Translations under genes and position numbers: made by a program
Shown here: piece by piece, positions 1 to 7,535 of the stretch
Position numbering within the stretch: the stretch's first letter is position 1
Layout of the letters: each line of letters starts with the position of its first letter
DNA from: JAKFWF01 sp031374115
GTDB lineage: Bacteria; Pseudomonadota; Alphaproteobacteria; Rhizobiales; Hyphomicrobiaceae
Direction: 5' to 3'
Length of the DNA: 16,138 bases
NCBI GenBank assembly: GCA_031374115.1
Contig: JANMNO010000073.1
Span: forward strand, 1-16,138
The notes under the pieces: model-generated
What the model was told of the DNA's origin: nothing
What the model saw: the letters and a program-made list of their open reading frames with translations, nothing else
Database searches by the model: none

Positions 1-384
1 AGCTTAGGCCCAGCCCCATCATCGCTCATCCGAAAGTGGGTGGGCCCACTCCGGCACCAACAACGATCCTCACGGACGGTCGTTCATGTTCGGCACCACG
101 TAACCGCCAGCACACGTCTACGCTCCCGGGTGGTGCCCGACACGAGAACTATCGCACAGGTGGGGAAAGCGGGGATAAGTTTGCGAAGGGGAATGTTGCG
201 GACGTGGTGAATTTGGTGAATTTTATCGCAATTTCTTGTCAGTCGGGTAGAGCGTTTTCGCGAGCGACCTTTTGGGAGTCCCTTTAGGGGACCCGACATT
301 TGCGGGTGCTGCGCCAAAGCGTCGGGTCTCGTACCTCTCTCTACCCGACTACGGTTCGACGCGCGCGGGCTGATGCTGCGCCCC
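1..384. other. Gene-free region downstream of the murA-type gene
   Basis: No open frame here has a convincing start, ribosome binding site or protein-like composition. The stretch lies past the 3' end of the minus-strand murA-type gene. It contains a 10-bp palindrome GTGGGCCCAC at 40-49 and, at 241-350, a block of four alternating GTCGGGT/ACCCGAC elements described separately. I cannot identify a known RNA family. Confidence 0.6.
241..350. repeat. Nested/alternating inverted repeats, possible structured RNA
   Basis: An outer perfect 10-bp inverted repeat pairs AGTCGGGTAG (241-250) with CTACCCGACT (341-350). Inside it a perfect 8-bp repeat pairs GACCCGAC (290-297) with GTCGGGTC (321-328). The inner hairpin extends through TTTGCG/CGC(C)AAA around a 7-nt loop. 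Because all four arms share the core GTCGGGT/ACCCGAC, a second fold is possible: 242-248 with 291-297, and 321-327 with 343-349. A small CCCT/AGGG stem sits at 280-289. There is no T-run on either strand, so a standard intrinsic terminator is unlikely. It could be a small RNA, a 3'-end processing structure for the murA-type transcript, or a protein-binding site. The strand of any transcript is unknown. Confidence 0.55.
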
Positions 385-1692
385 CTACCTTGCCGGCACC
401 CTGGTTATCCTTGCGCCGAGCGCGTTCAGGCGCTCGTCGATGCGTTCATAGCCGCGTTCGATCTGTTGAGCGTTGTTGATGGTGCTGGTGCCCTTGGCGC
501 ACAACGCTGCGAGCAACATCGCCATGCCGGCGCGGATGTCGGGGCTTTCCATGCGACCGGCGCGCAGCCGAGCTGGCCCCGACACCAGAGCGCGATGCGG
601 ATCGCACAGCACGATGCGGGCGCCCATCGCGATCAGCTTGTCGGTGAAGAACATCCGGCTTTCAAACATCTTCTCGAACATCAAAATGACGCCGTCGCAC
701 TGGGTGGCGGTGACGATCGCAATCGACATCAGATCGGCCGGGAACGCCGGCCACGGCTGATCCTCCAGTTTCGGAATATGGCCGCCGAGGTCGGTTCGGA
801 TATGCCGCGTTTGATCGGCGGGCACGACCAGATCGTCACCGTCGATCTCACAGACGATGCCGAGCCGGTCGAAGCCCATCAATGTGGCACGCAAATGGTG
901 CGTGCCGGCGCGCACGATCCGCAAGGGCGAGCGCGTGACCGCGGCAAGGCCGATGAAGGAGCCGACCTCGATGTGATCGGGGCCGATCCGATACGTGGCG
1001 CTACCCAACGGCCGCCCGCCGCTGATCGTCATCGTGTTGGTGCCGATGCCGTCGATGCGTGATCCGAGCGCCACGAGAAAATGCGCGAGGTCCTGCACGT
1101 GCGGCTCGGAAGCGGCATTGCGCAATATCGTGGTGCCGTCGGCGACGACGGCCGCCATCAGCGCGTTCTCGGTCGCGGTCACGCTCGGCTCATCGAGGAA
1201 TACGTCGGCGCCCTTGAGTTTGGCGGCCTCGAAACGATAGCTCGTGTCGGCTTCGACCGTGGCGCCCAACTGTTGCAGCGCGAGAAAGTGCGTATCGACG
1301 CGGCGGCGGCCAATGACGTCGCCACCGGGCGGCGGCAACACGACTTTTCCACAACGTGCGAGCAGCGGACCGGCGAGCAAAATCGACGCGCGAATGTTGG
1401 CGCACAGCACCGGATCGAGATCGACTGCGCTGACATTTTTGGCCGTGATGTCGAGGATGTTGGTGTCCGACCAGTGCGCTTCGGCCCCGACGGAGCGGAT
1501 CAACTCGACCAGTGTCTCGGTGTCGCGGATGCGTGGCACATTGATGAGCCGCACCGGCTTATCGGTCAGTAATGCTGCCGCGATGATCGGCAATGCAGCG
1601 TTCTTGTTGCCAGCCGGCTCGATACTACCCGAGAGGCGATGCCCACCTTCGACAATGTACTGGATCCCGCCGGCGTTCTCTGCTGCAGCCAT
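385..1692 (-). CDS. murA: UDP-N-acetylglucosamine 1-carboxyvinyltransferase (MurA family), Cys-to-Asp active site
   Basis: This 435-aa protein is full length for the EPSP synthase/MurA family. MurA transfers enolpyruvate from PEP to UDP-GlcNAc in the cytoplasm, the first committed step of peptidoglycan synthesis. Family residues are visible: Lys30-Asn31 in NKNAALP (E. coli K22/N23), Arg129/Arg130 after the catalytic loop, the FPAD aspartate, and DIRAG with its arginine near the C-terminus. In the loop that normally reads PGGCAIG the sequence is PGGDVIG, so Asp125 replaces the catalytic cysteine (E. coli C115). Mycobacterial and chlamydial MurA carry the same change and resist fosfomycin. The ATG is preceded by GAGG with an 8-nt gap, which supports this start. 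It is transcribed away from proS. I cannot tell whether it is the only MurA or a paralogue acting on another UDP-sugar. Confidence 0.9.
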   Translation of the reverse strand: MAAAENAGGIQYIVEGGHRLSGSIEPAGNKNAALPIIAAALLTDKPVRLINVPRIRDTETLVELIRSVGAEAHWSDTNILDITAKNVSAVDLDPVLCANIRASILLAGPLLARCGKVVLPPPGGDVIGRRRVDTHFLALQQLGATVEADTSYRFEAAKLKGADVFLDEPSVTATENALMAAVVADGTTILRNAASEPHVQDLAHFLVALGSRIDGIGTNTMTISGGRPLGSATYRIGPDHIEVGSFIGLAAVTRSPLRIVRAGTHHLRATLMGFDRLGIVCEIDGDDLVVPADQTRHIRTDLGGHIPKLEDQPWPAFPADLMSIAIVTATQCDGVILMFEKMFESRMFFTDKLIAMGARIVLCDPHRALVSGPARLRAGRMESPDIRAGMAMLLAALCAKGTSTINNAQQIERGYERIDERLNALGARITRVPAR

Positions 1693-1749
1693 TCGTGTTG
1701 CCTCGCCACATGATACCAGAATCGTCTCTCATCATGCCACGGTGCGCTT

Positions 1750-1770
1750 GTCCATGCACACCCCATGGAC
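1750..1770. promoter_or_regulatory. Dyad in the murA/proS divergent promoter region
   Basis: GTCCATG and CATGGAC form a perfect 7-bp inverted repeat separated by 7 nt. The dyad lies in the 212-bp gap between two divergently transcribed genes, about 155 bp upstream of the proS start and 58 bp upstream of the murA start. The position suits an operator for one or both genes. No regulator can be named. Confidence 0.35.
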
Positions 1771-1777
1771 CTCGCGG

Positions 1778-1806
1778 GATTGCCTCTGCGCGCCGAACGG
1801 GATAAT
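1778..1806 (+). promoter_or_regulatory. Candidate proS promoter
   Basis: GATAAT (1801-1806) matches the sigma-70 -10 consensus at five of six positions. The upstream partner is weak: TTGCCT at 1780-1785 gives a 15-nt spacer and GATTGC at 1778-1783 gives 17 nt. The likely transcript would start near 1813, about 90 nt before the proS ATG. This is only a candidate. Confidence 0.3.
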
Positions 1807-1904
1807 AGCGGCGTAGTTGTACGGGCACGCAGGGCGGGCGGGCATTGCCTGCAGTCATACGTTTGCGCATTGCCGTTTCGCCGCACCAAACGTGGATTTT
1901 GACG

Positions 1905-3251
1905 ATGCGCATGTCTCGCTACTTCATGCCAGTTCTTCGCGAAACGCCGAAGGAAGCGGAGATCGTGTCGCATCAGCTGATGCTGCGCACGGGAATGGTC
2001 AAGCAGGCGAGCGCTGGCATCTATTCGTGGCTGCCGCTCGGCTACCGCGTGTTGATGAAGATCGATCGCATTGTGCGCGAAGAGCAAAATCGCGCTGGCG
2101 CCATCGAAGTTCTGATGCCGACGATCCAGTCGGCTGATCTGTGGCGTCAATCAGGCCGCTACGAAGCCTACGGTAAGGAGATGTTGCGCATCTCCGACCG
2201 GCACGAGCGCGAGATGCTGTATGGGCCGACAAATGAGGAACTGATCACCTCGATCTTTCGCGACGGCCTCAAGAGCTACAAGGATATGCCGCGTAATTTG
2301 TACCACATCCAATGGAAGTTCCGCGATGAAGTGCGCCCGCGGTTCGGCGTGATGCGCGGCCGCGAATTCCTGATGAAGGACGCCTACTCGTTCGACCTGA
2401 CGCCGGAATCGGGTCGCATGTCGTACAATCGGATGTTCACGGCCTATCTGCGGACGTTCGCGCGCATGGGGTTGAAGGCGATCCCGATGGCGGCTGATTC
2501 GGGGCCGATCGGCGGCGACATGAGCCACGAGTTCATCATTCTCGCCGACACCGGCGAGAGCCAGGTGTTCTGCCACAAGGACCTGATCGAGGGTGCGGCT
2601 CCACCGATCGACATCGATTACGATGGCGACCTTTCGCCGATCATCAAGCGCTGGACGTCGATGTATGCGGCGACCGACGAAAAGCACGATGCGGCGAAAT
2701 TCGACGCCGAAGTGCCGAACGACAAACAGGTGACCGCGCGCGGCATCGAGGTCGGCCACATTTTCTTCTTCGGTACCAAGTACTCCGAGCCGATGGGATG
2801 CAAGGTGCAGGGCCCGGACGGGCAGATGATCACGGTGCAGATGGGCTCGTATGGGGTCGGCGTTTCGCGCCTCGCTGGTGCGATCATCGAAGCCTGTCAC
2901 GACGATGCCGGGATCGTTTGGCCGGTGCCGGTGGCGCCGTTCGAGGTTGGCCTGATCAACCTCAAGGCTGGCGACAAGGACACCGATGCTGCCGCCAACG
3001 ACCTCTACGAGAAACTCGAAGCAGCCGGCATCGAGGTACTACTGGACGATACCGACGAGCGGGCCGGCGGAAAGTTCGCGACCATGGATCTGATCGGCCT
3101 GCCCTATCAGCTGATCGTCGGACCCAAGGGCGTGAAGGCTGGCGAAGCCGAAATCAAGACCCGCGCCGGCGGCTTGCGCGAGACGCTGCCAATGGATGCC
3201 GCTCTGAACAAAGTGATCGCCGAAGTAAAGTCAAAGCGGATGCTGGCTTAA
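1905..3251 (+). CDS. proS: Prolyl-tRNA synthetase, short alphaproteobacterial type
   Basis: This class II aminoacyl-tRNA synthetase charges tRNA-Pro with proline in the cytoplasm. The frame is open upstream to 1845, but the family N-terminus (MRMSRYFMPVLRETPKEAE) begins at the ATG at 1905, giving 448 aa. That length fits the alphaproteobacterial/mitochondrial type, which lacks the roughly 180-residue editing insertion of the E. coli enzyme. Motif 2 starts at residue 139 (FRDEVRPRFGVMRGREF), and motif 3 lies around residue 314 (GSYGVGVSRL). The C-terminal anticodon-binding domain occupies about residues 345-440. No strong Shine-Dalgarno is seen; GTGGA, about 9 nt upstream, is the best. It begins a plus-strand group with lolC and lolD. 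Confidence 0.96.
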   Translation: MRMSRYFMPVLRETPKEAEIVSHQLMLRTGMVKQASAGIYSWLPLGYRVLMKIDRIVREEQNRAGAIEVLMPTIQSADLWRQSGRYEAYGKEMLRISDRHEREMLYGPTNEELITSIFRDGLKSYKDMPRNLYHIQWKFRDEVRPRFGVMRGREFLMKDAYSFDLTPESGRMSYNRMFTAYLRTFARMGLKAIPMAADSGPIGGDMSHEFIILADTGESQVFCHKDLIEGAAPPIDIDYDGDLSPIIKRWTSMYAATDEKHDAAKFDAEVPNDKQVTARGIEVGHIFFFGTKYSEPMGCKVQGPDGQMITVQMGSYGVGVSRLAGAIIEACHDDAGIVWPVPVAPFEVGLINLKAGDKDTDAAANDLYEKLEAAGIEVLLDDTDERAGGKFATMDLIGLPYQLIVGPKGVKAGEAEIKTRAGGLRETLPMDAALNKVIAEVKSKRMLA

Positions 3252-3256
3252 GGATT

Positions 3257-3286
3257 CCCCTCTCCCCCGGAGGGACGGGGGAAGGG
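3257..3286 (+). repeat. GC-rich imperfect hairpin between proS and lolC
   Basis: TCCCCC (3263-3268) pairs with GGGGGA (3277-3282) around an 8-nt loop. After one mismatch, 3259-3261 can pair with 3284-3286, including a wobble. No T-run follows, so it is not a strong terminator, and proS-lolC read-through remains possible. It resembles the short CCCTCTCCC-type intergenic palindromes often seen in Rhizobiales genomes, but that family link is from memory and untested. Confidence 0.4.
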
Positions 3287-3320
3287 ACTGGTGCGGCGAA
3301 ACTTCGGCAAGGATCTCTGA

Positions 3321-4613
3321 ATGACGATTGATGCGGCAAAATGCGATACGAGCGACACGCGCGCGTTTGCGCTCTTCGAATGGCTGCTGGCACTGCGCTA
3401 TCTGCGGGCACGGCGCAAGGAAGGCTTCATCTCGGTGATCGCCGGCTTCTCATTCGTCGGTATTCTGCTGGGCGTCGCGACGCTGATCATCGTGATGGCG
3501 GTGATGAACGGCTTCCGCAATCAGCTGTTCGAAAAAATCCTCGGCCTTAACGGTCATCTGGTGGTCTATAAGCTTGCGTCCGCCGGGCCGTTCGACGACT
3601 ACGAGCAACTGGCCGCCAAGATCAAGGCGCTGCCTGGCATCAAGACCGCCGTGCCGCTGATCGAAGGCCAAGTGCTGGTGTCGTCCAACATCGCCGGCCT
3701 CGGTGGCCTCGTTCGCGGCATGAACGAGGAGGGCATGCGGTCATTGCCGCTGGTTGCCAACAACATTCTGCAAGGCACGATCGACGGGTTCGACACGCAG
3801 GACGGCATTGCGATTGGCACCCGGTTGGCCCAGGCGCTCGGCGTCAAATATGGCGACAGCATCACGCTGATATCGCCGCGCGGAACGCAAACGCCGTTCG
3901 GGACCGCGCCACGCTCGAAACTCTATCGTATTTCCGCTTTGTTCGAGATGGGCATGTCCGAATACGACCGGACGATGATCTTCATGCCGCTGACCGAAGC
4001 CAAGCGATATTTCAACAAGGGCGATCAAGTCGACGTGCTGGAGATCATCGCCCAAGATCGGGATCGGGTGGACGAATACGCGGCTGAGATCGAAAAGATC
4101 GGCGGCAGCGATCTTACAATCACGAACTGGCGGCAGCGTAACGCGACGTTCTTCACCGTGCTCGAAGTGGAACGAACAGTGATGTTCATCATCCTGTCGC
4201 TAATCATCCTGGTGGCGGCGCTCAACATTGTGTCCGGCATGATGATGCTGGTGAAGGACAAGGGCCGCGACATCGCCATCCTGCGCACCATGGGCGCAAC
4301 GAAGTCGTCGATCATGCGCGTGTTCCTGATCACCGGCGCCTCAATCGGCATCGTCGGCACCATCGCCGGCTTCATTTTGGGCGTGGTCTTCTGCTGGAAT
4401 ATCGAGGCCATTCGCCAGTTCGTGCAGTGGGCGACCAGCACCACGCTGATGGACCCGACCGTCTACTATCTGACCAAACTGCCCGCCGACATCAATCCGC
4501 GCGAAACGCTGGGCATCGTCGTCATGGCCCTGATCTTGTCGGTGTTGGCGACGCTTTATCCGTCCTGGCGTGCCTCCCGGCTCGATCCCGTGGAGGCATT
4601 GCGCTATGAATAA
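3321..4613 (+). CDS. lolC: Lipoprotein-releasing ABC transporter permease, LolC/LolE family
   Basis: This inner-membrane permease works with LolD to extract outer-membrane lipoproteins from the inner membrane and hand them to the periplasmic carrier LolA. The 430-aa length and layout are typical. A cytoplasmic N-terminus with the YLRARRKEGFISVIAGFS signature leads into TM1 (about 38-62). A large periplasmic domain follows, then TM2 (about 288-312), TM3 (about 334-360) and TM4 (about 396-416). The end, SRLDPVEALRYE, is the usual FtsX/LolC cytoplasmic tail. AAGGA at 3309-3313, 7 nt before the ATG, supports the start. It sits 69 nt after proS and 12 nt before lolD. Only one permease gene is present here, so the complex may be a homodimer (LolF-like) unless a second copy exists elsewhere. 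Confidence 0.95.
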   Translation: MTIDAAKCDTSDTRAFALFEWLLALRYLRARRKEGFISVIAGFSFVGILLGVATLIIVMAVMNGFRNQLFEKILGLNGHLVVYKLASAGPFDDYEQLAAKIKALPGIKTAVPLIEGQVLVSSNIAGLGGLVRGMNEEGMRSLPLVANNILQGTIDGFDTQDGIAIGTRLAQALGVKYGDSITLISPRGTQTPFGTAPRSKLYRISALFEMGMSEYDRTMIFMPLTEAKRYFNKGDQVDVLEIIAQDRDRVDEYAAEIEKIGGSDLTITNWRQRNATFFTVLEVERTVMFIILSLIILVAALNIVSGMMMLVKDKGRDIAILRTMGATKSSIMRVFLITGASIGIVGTIAGFILGVVFCWNIEAIRQFVQWATSTTLMDPTVYYLTKLPADINPRETLGIVVMALILSVLATLYPSWRASRLDPVEALRYE

Positions 4614-4625
4614 GGCGGTCAGGGA

Positions 4626-5324
4626 ATGAAAGATACCGCTATCGAGCCAATCCTCAAGCTGAGCGACCTGCGCCGCACGTTCGGTTCGGGCGAGCGCGAG
4701 ATCCGCGTGCTCGCAGGAGCAACGGCAGCGCTTTATCCAGGTGAGGCCGTGGCGCTGGTCGGGCCATCTGGCGCTGGCAAGTCGACGCTGTTGCATGTGG
4801 CCGGATTGCTGGAGACACCCGATGCAGGCCAAGTGATCGTGCAGGGGCGCGACTGCGCGAAAATGAGCGATGACGAGCGTACCCGCGTGCGCCGGTCCGA
4901 GATGGGTTTCGTCTACCAGTTTCATCAATTGCTGCCGGAGTTTTCCGCATTGGAGAACGTCGTCATTCCGCAACTGATCCGTGGCCGCTCGCGCAAGGCT
5001 GCTAAGGTTCGCGCGACAGAACTACTCAGCGGTGTCGGCCTCACAGCCCGCCTCGATCACCGTCCCGCCGAATTGTCAGGAGGCGAGCAACAACGCACGG
5101 CGATCTGCCGCGCGCTTGCCAATTCGCCGAAGTTGCTGCTGGCTGACGAGCCGACCGGCAACCTTGATCCCTCGACTGCAGAACATGTATTTAGGGAACT
5201 AATTCTGCTGATCGAAACGACCGGCGTGGCCGCCTTGATTGCGACCCACAACATGGATTTGGCGGCCCGCATGCACCGCACGCTTCGCCTCGAAAACGGA
5301 TTGCTTGTCGAAGTGGCCCGCTAA
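4626..5324 (+). CDS. lolD: Lipoprotein-releasing ABC transporter ATPase LolD
   Basis: This 232-aa ATPase powers lipoprotein release by the LolCDE-type complex on the cytoplasmic face of the inner membrane. Walker A is GPSGAGKS (46-53), the Q-loop is near Gln98 and the signature LSGGEQQR spans 150-157. Walker B is LLLADEP (170-176), followed by a D-loop NLD, with the switch histidine in ATHN at 208. These and the length match LolD/MacB-type ATPases; pairing with lolC decides for LolD. The gene starts 12 nt after lolC stops and is surely co-transcribed. AAGG (4612-4615) lies 10 nt before the ATG, and AGGGA directly abuts it. It ends 28 nt from the convergent UDP-sugar dehydrogenase, with no clear terminator in the gap. 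Confidence 0.94.
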   Translation: MKDTAIEPILKLSDLRRTFGSGEREIRVLAGATAALYPGEAVALVGPSGAGKSTLLHVAGLLETPDAGQVIVQGRDCAKMSDDERTRVRRSEMGFVYQFHQLLPEFSALENVVIPQLIRGRSRKAAKVRATELLSGVGLTARLDHRPAELSGGEQQRTAICRALANSPKLLLADEPTGNLDPSTAEHVFRELILLIETTGVAALIATHNMDLAARMHRTLRLENGLLVEVAR

Positions 5325-5352
5325 AACAAGTCCGCAACCTGGCGCGCGACGG

Positions 5353-6651
5353 TCAAAGCCTGACGTCGCTCGCCGTTATCGGCAGCACGCCCTTCATATC
5401 GTAAAGCAATCCCCCGGAAACCATCAAATTGCGGAATTTTTGCGCGGGCATCCGGGCAACAATGTCGTGCTTGACGGCTAGGACGACGGCATCGAATGGA
5501 CCTGGCGGCAACTCGTTGGTCAAGCGTATGCCGTACTCGTGTTCGACCTCCCGGCGGTCGGCAAGCGGATCGTAAACCGAGACGTGATGGCCGAACGCCT
5601 GCAGCTCCGACGCAAGATCCGCGACCTTGGTATTGCGGACATCCGGGCAATTACCTTTGAATGTGAAGCCGACGATCAGAATACGTGCACCGTCCGCTCT
5701 GAGCTTACGTTGTAGCATCGACTTGACGATGTCCTGCGCGACAATGCGGGCCATGCCGTCATTGATGCGGCGGCCGGCGAGGATCATCTCCGGGTGAAAG
5801 CCGAGGGTCTGAGCCTTATGCGTCAAGTAATAGGGGTCGACGCCGATGCAATGCCCGCCGACGAGACCCGGCTGATAGAAATGAAAATTCCATTTTGTGC
5901 CAGCTGCCTCAAACACCTCACGCGATTCAAGACCCATGCGCTTGAACAGCAAAGCCATCTCGTTCGTCAGCGCAATGTTGACGTCGCGCTGCACATTTTC
6001 GATGACTTTCGCTGCTTCCGCGACTTTGATCGAACTGGCTTTATGGGTACCGGCTGTGATGATACGCGCGTAGAAGGCGTCGATCAATGCTGCGGCCTCA
6101 GGTGTCGAGCCCGAGGTGATCTTCTTGACATGGGGCAGACGATGGTTCGGATCCGCCGGATTGACCCTTTCCGGACTGTAGCCGGCGACGAAATCCTCGT
6201 TGAACTTGAGACCAGAAATGCGCTCAACGATCGGGATGCAGATGTCCTCGGTCGCTCCTGGAAACACCGTAGACTCGTAGATGACGATGCCGCCGGGCTT
6301 GATCGCACGGCCCACAGTCTCGCTCGCCCGTTCAAGCGGCGTCAGATTGGGCCTTTTGGCATCGTCTATTGGCGTCGGCACAGTGACGATGAACACATTG
6401 CACCCGGTAAGATCCGAACCGCTGGCCGTAAACGCAACTTTCTGCAGCAGCTTCAGCTCATCGGCGTTCAGTTCTCGCGTACGATCGTGGCCCGCATTGA
6501 GCTCGCCAATCCGCGCCTCGTTGATGTCGAAGCCGATCACCGGAAAAATGCGCGCCAAATAGACGGCGAGCGGCAAGCCGACGTAACCAAGGCCCACCAC
6601 CCCGATCTTCATGTCGCTCATTTCCGGGAGGGAAGTAGACATCGATTTCAT
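5353..6651 (-). CDS. Nucleotide-sugar (UDP-sugar) 6-dehydrogenase, TviB/WbpO-like
   Basis: This 432-aa enzyme belongs to the UDP-glucose/GDP-mannose dehydrogenase superfamily, which oxidises the C6 alcohol of a UDP-sugar to a carboxylate using two NAD+. The NAD motif GLGYVGLPLA is at 20-29 and STVFPGATE near 128. YSPERVNP (158-165) and the helix ENVQRDVNIALTNE follow. The catalytic block PGLVGGHCIGVDPYY carries the nucleophile Cys268, and FKGNCPDVRNTK (331-342) starts the C-terminal UDP-binding domain. YSPERVNP and GLVGGHCIGVDPYYLT favour UDP-GlcNAc/GalNAc dehydrogenases (TviB, WbpO) over UDP-glucose dehydrogenase; the exact substrate is inferred. The product would feed a surface polysaccharide, but no glycosyltransferase is nearby. 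ATG 6651 has AGGG only 2 nt upstream; Met4 or Met11 are possible alternative starts. Confidence 0.9.
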   Translation of the reverse strand: MKSMSTSLPEMSDMKIGVVGLGYVGLPLAVYLARIFPVIGFDINEARIGELNAGHDRTRELNADELKLLQKVAFTASGSDLTGCNVFIVTVPTPIDDAKRPNLTPLERASETVGRAIKPGGIVIYESTVFPGATEDICIPIVERISGLKFNEDFVAGYSPERVNPADPNHRLPHVKKITSGSTPEAAALIDAFYARIITAGTHKASSIKVAEAAKVIENVQRDVNIALTNEMALLFKRMGLESREVFEAAGTKWNFHFYQPGLVGGHCIGVDPYYLTHKAQTLGFHPEMILAGRRINDGMARIVAQDIVKSMLQRKLRADGARILIVGFTFKGNCPDVRNTKVADLASELQAFGHHVSVYDPLADRREVEHEYGIRLTNELPPGPFDAVVLAVKHDIVARMPAQKFRNLMVSGGLLYDMKGVLPITASDVRL

Positions 6652-6660
6652 GCCCTGACG

Positions 6661-6694
6661 TCACTCGTTGAGACTTAATTGCCGAGACGAGTGA
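6661..6694. repeat. 8-bp inverted repeat upstream of the UDP-sugar dehydrogenase
   Basis: TCACTCGT (6661-6668) and ACGAGTGA (6687-6694) form a perfect inverted repeat with an 18-nt centre. It ends 10 nt before the start codon of the minus-strand dehydrogenase gene. It could be an operator or a leader hairpin masking the ribosome binding site. A GTGATCAC palindrome overlaps its right arm. Confidence 0.35.
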
Positions 6695-6812
6695 TCACTA
6701 GCCGATTGAGGCAGCGCGAGCCAGCGGTCGTGTTCGGACATTAGCCGATGACTGGGTCGAGGCCATGTCGACCGCAAGTACCAGGCGGCGTTGCTATGGT
6801 GAAATGTTTGGG

Positions 6813-7535
6813 CTATCGGCCTGAGGGGTATTCTCGGCCGAACAAGTATTCGACCAGCGGCGTCACATAACCTGTCGTCTTGAGGGTTCGGACATCTGGC
6901 GTCTCGCGCACGATCACGGCGCCGGCGAGTTCGGGTGTTGCCTGCCGTTCGATATGCCGCGTAATCTGCGCTCGCAACTGCTCCGAGAATAACTCCGAGA
7001 GATACTCGATACCGATGGCAATCGATGCGTCGGCGGCAATGATCAGATAACCCGGCGTGCGCTTCAACGCGGAAACATCGAGCCCGGTTTCCTCGGCGAT
7101 CTCCCGCGTCACGCTTCCGTCGATATCGATTACGCCATCGAGAACGTCGACGGGATCGATAAATCCGCCGGGGCAATAGGCGCGGTCGGCGTTCAAATTG
7201 CCTGTCGCTTGCCGGCCAAGCAGCAGGTGGCCTTCGGCGGACCGCAGGATCGCGCAGCCGAAACAATCGCGCACGCTGTCATCGGGGTAGCGTTCGCCAC
7301 GCCAATGGAGGAAACTTGCGAAATCGGTGGCCGCAAAAGTCCCTTTGAACGCGCCGTCTTCAATGCGATACCGAGTGAGCATTTGTATGCCCCCGTTGAA
7401 GTATGAGGGATTTCTGATCTGCTGCAGCTGCCAGCCCAGCGCAATCGCATCGGCTTTGGCAACGGCCCACGGCCACCTCTCGCGGCCGACCCTCAACTCG
7501 CAGGTTTCGACCTTCACGACCTCGCCGTGCCGCAT
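6813..7535 (-). CDS. Nudix hydrolase domain protein
   Basis: Nudix enzymes cleave nucleoside diphosphates linked to another moiety, using acidic residues of the Nudix box to bind Mg2+. With the ATG at 7535 the protein is 240 aa. The frame stays open to a TTG at 7574, but AGGA lies 6 nt before this ATG. The second half of the Nudix box is clear: REIAEETGL at 144-152. The first half is unusual: instead of a tight G-x5-E there is PGGFIDPVDVLDGVIDIDG (122-140), rich in aspartate. I recall alphaproteobacterial homologues with a similar extended segment (PDPxD...GSVxREVAEETGL), so this may be normal for a subfamily of unknown substrate. The N-terminal 90 residues match no domain I know. It is separated from the downstream dehydrogenase gene by 161 bp. 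Cellular role unknown. Confidence 0.8.
   Translation of the reverse strand: MRHGEVVKVETCELRVGRERWPWAVAKADAIALGWQLQQIRNPSYFNGGIQMLTRYRIEDGAFKGTFAATDFASFLHWRGERYPDDSVRDCFGCAILRSAEGHLLLGRQATGNLNADRAYCPGGFIDPVDVLDGVIDIDGSVTREIAEETGLDVSALKRTPGYLIIAADASIAIGIEYLSELFSEQLRAQITRHIERQATPELAGAVIVRETPDVRTLKTTGYVTPLVEYLFGREYPSGR

Noticed and set aside
36..317. Short overlapping open frames on both strands at the left end
   Set aside because: No ribosome binding site, no protein-like pattern, and they overlap the inverted-repeat block.
351..365. GGTTCGA, resembling a tRNA/tmRNA T-loop
   Set aside because: The flanking bases do not form a T-stem and no acceptor stem is found nearby.
373..1062. 229-codon plus-strand open frame opposite the murA-type gene
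   Set aside because: It lies antisense to a full-length conserved enzyme, has no ribosome binding site, and its His/Arg/Gly-rich composition is typical of a GC-rich shadow frame.
2151..2900. 249-codon minus-strand open frame opposite proS
   Set aside because: It is a mirror of proS, whose frame contains all class II synthetase motifs.
6661..7266. 201-codon minus-strand frame overlapping the Nudix gene
   Set aside because: It is an alternative frame of the Nudix gene region, arginine-rich, without motif or ribosome binding site.
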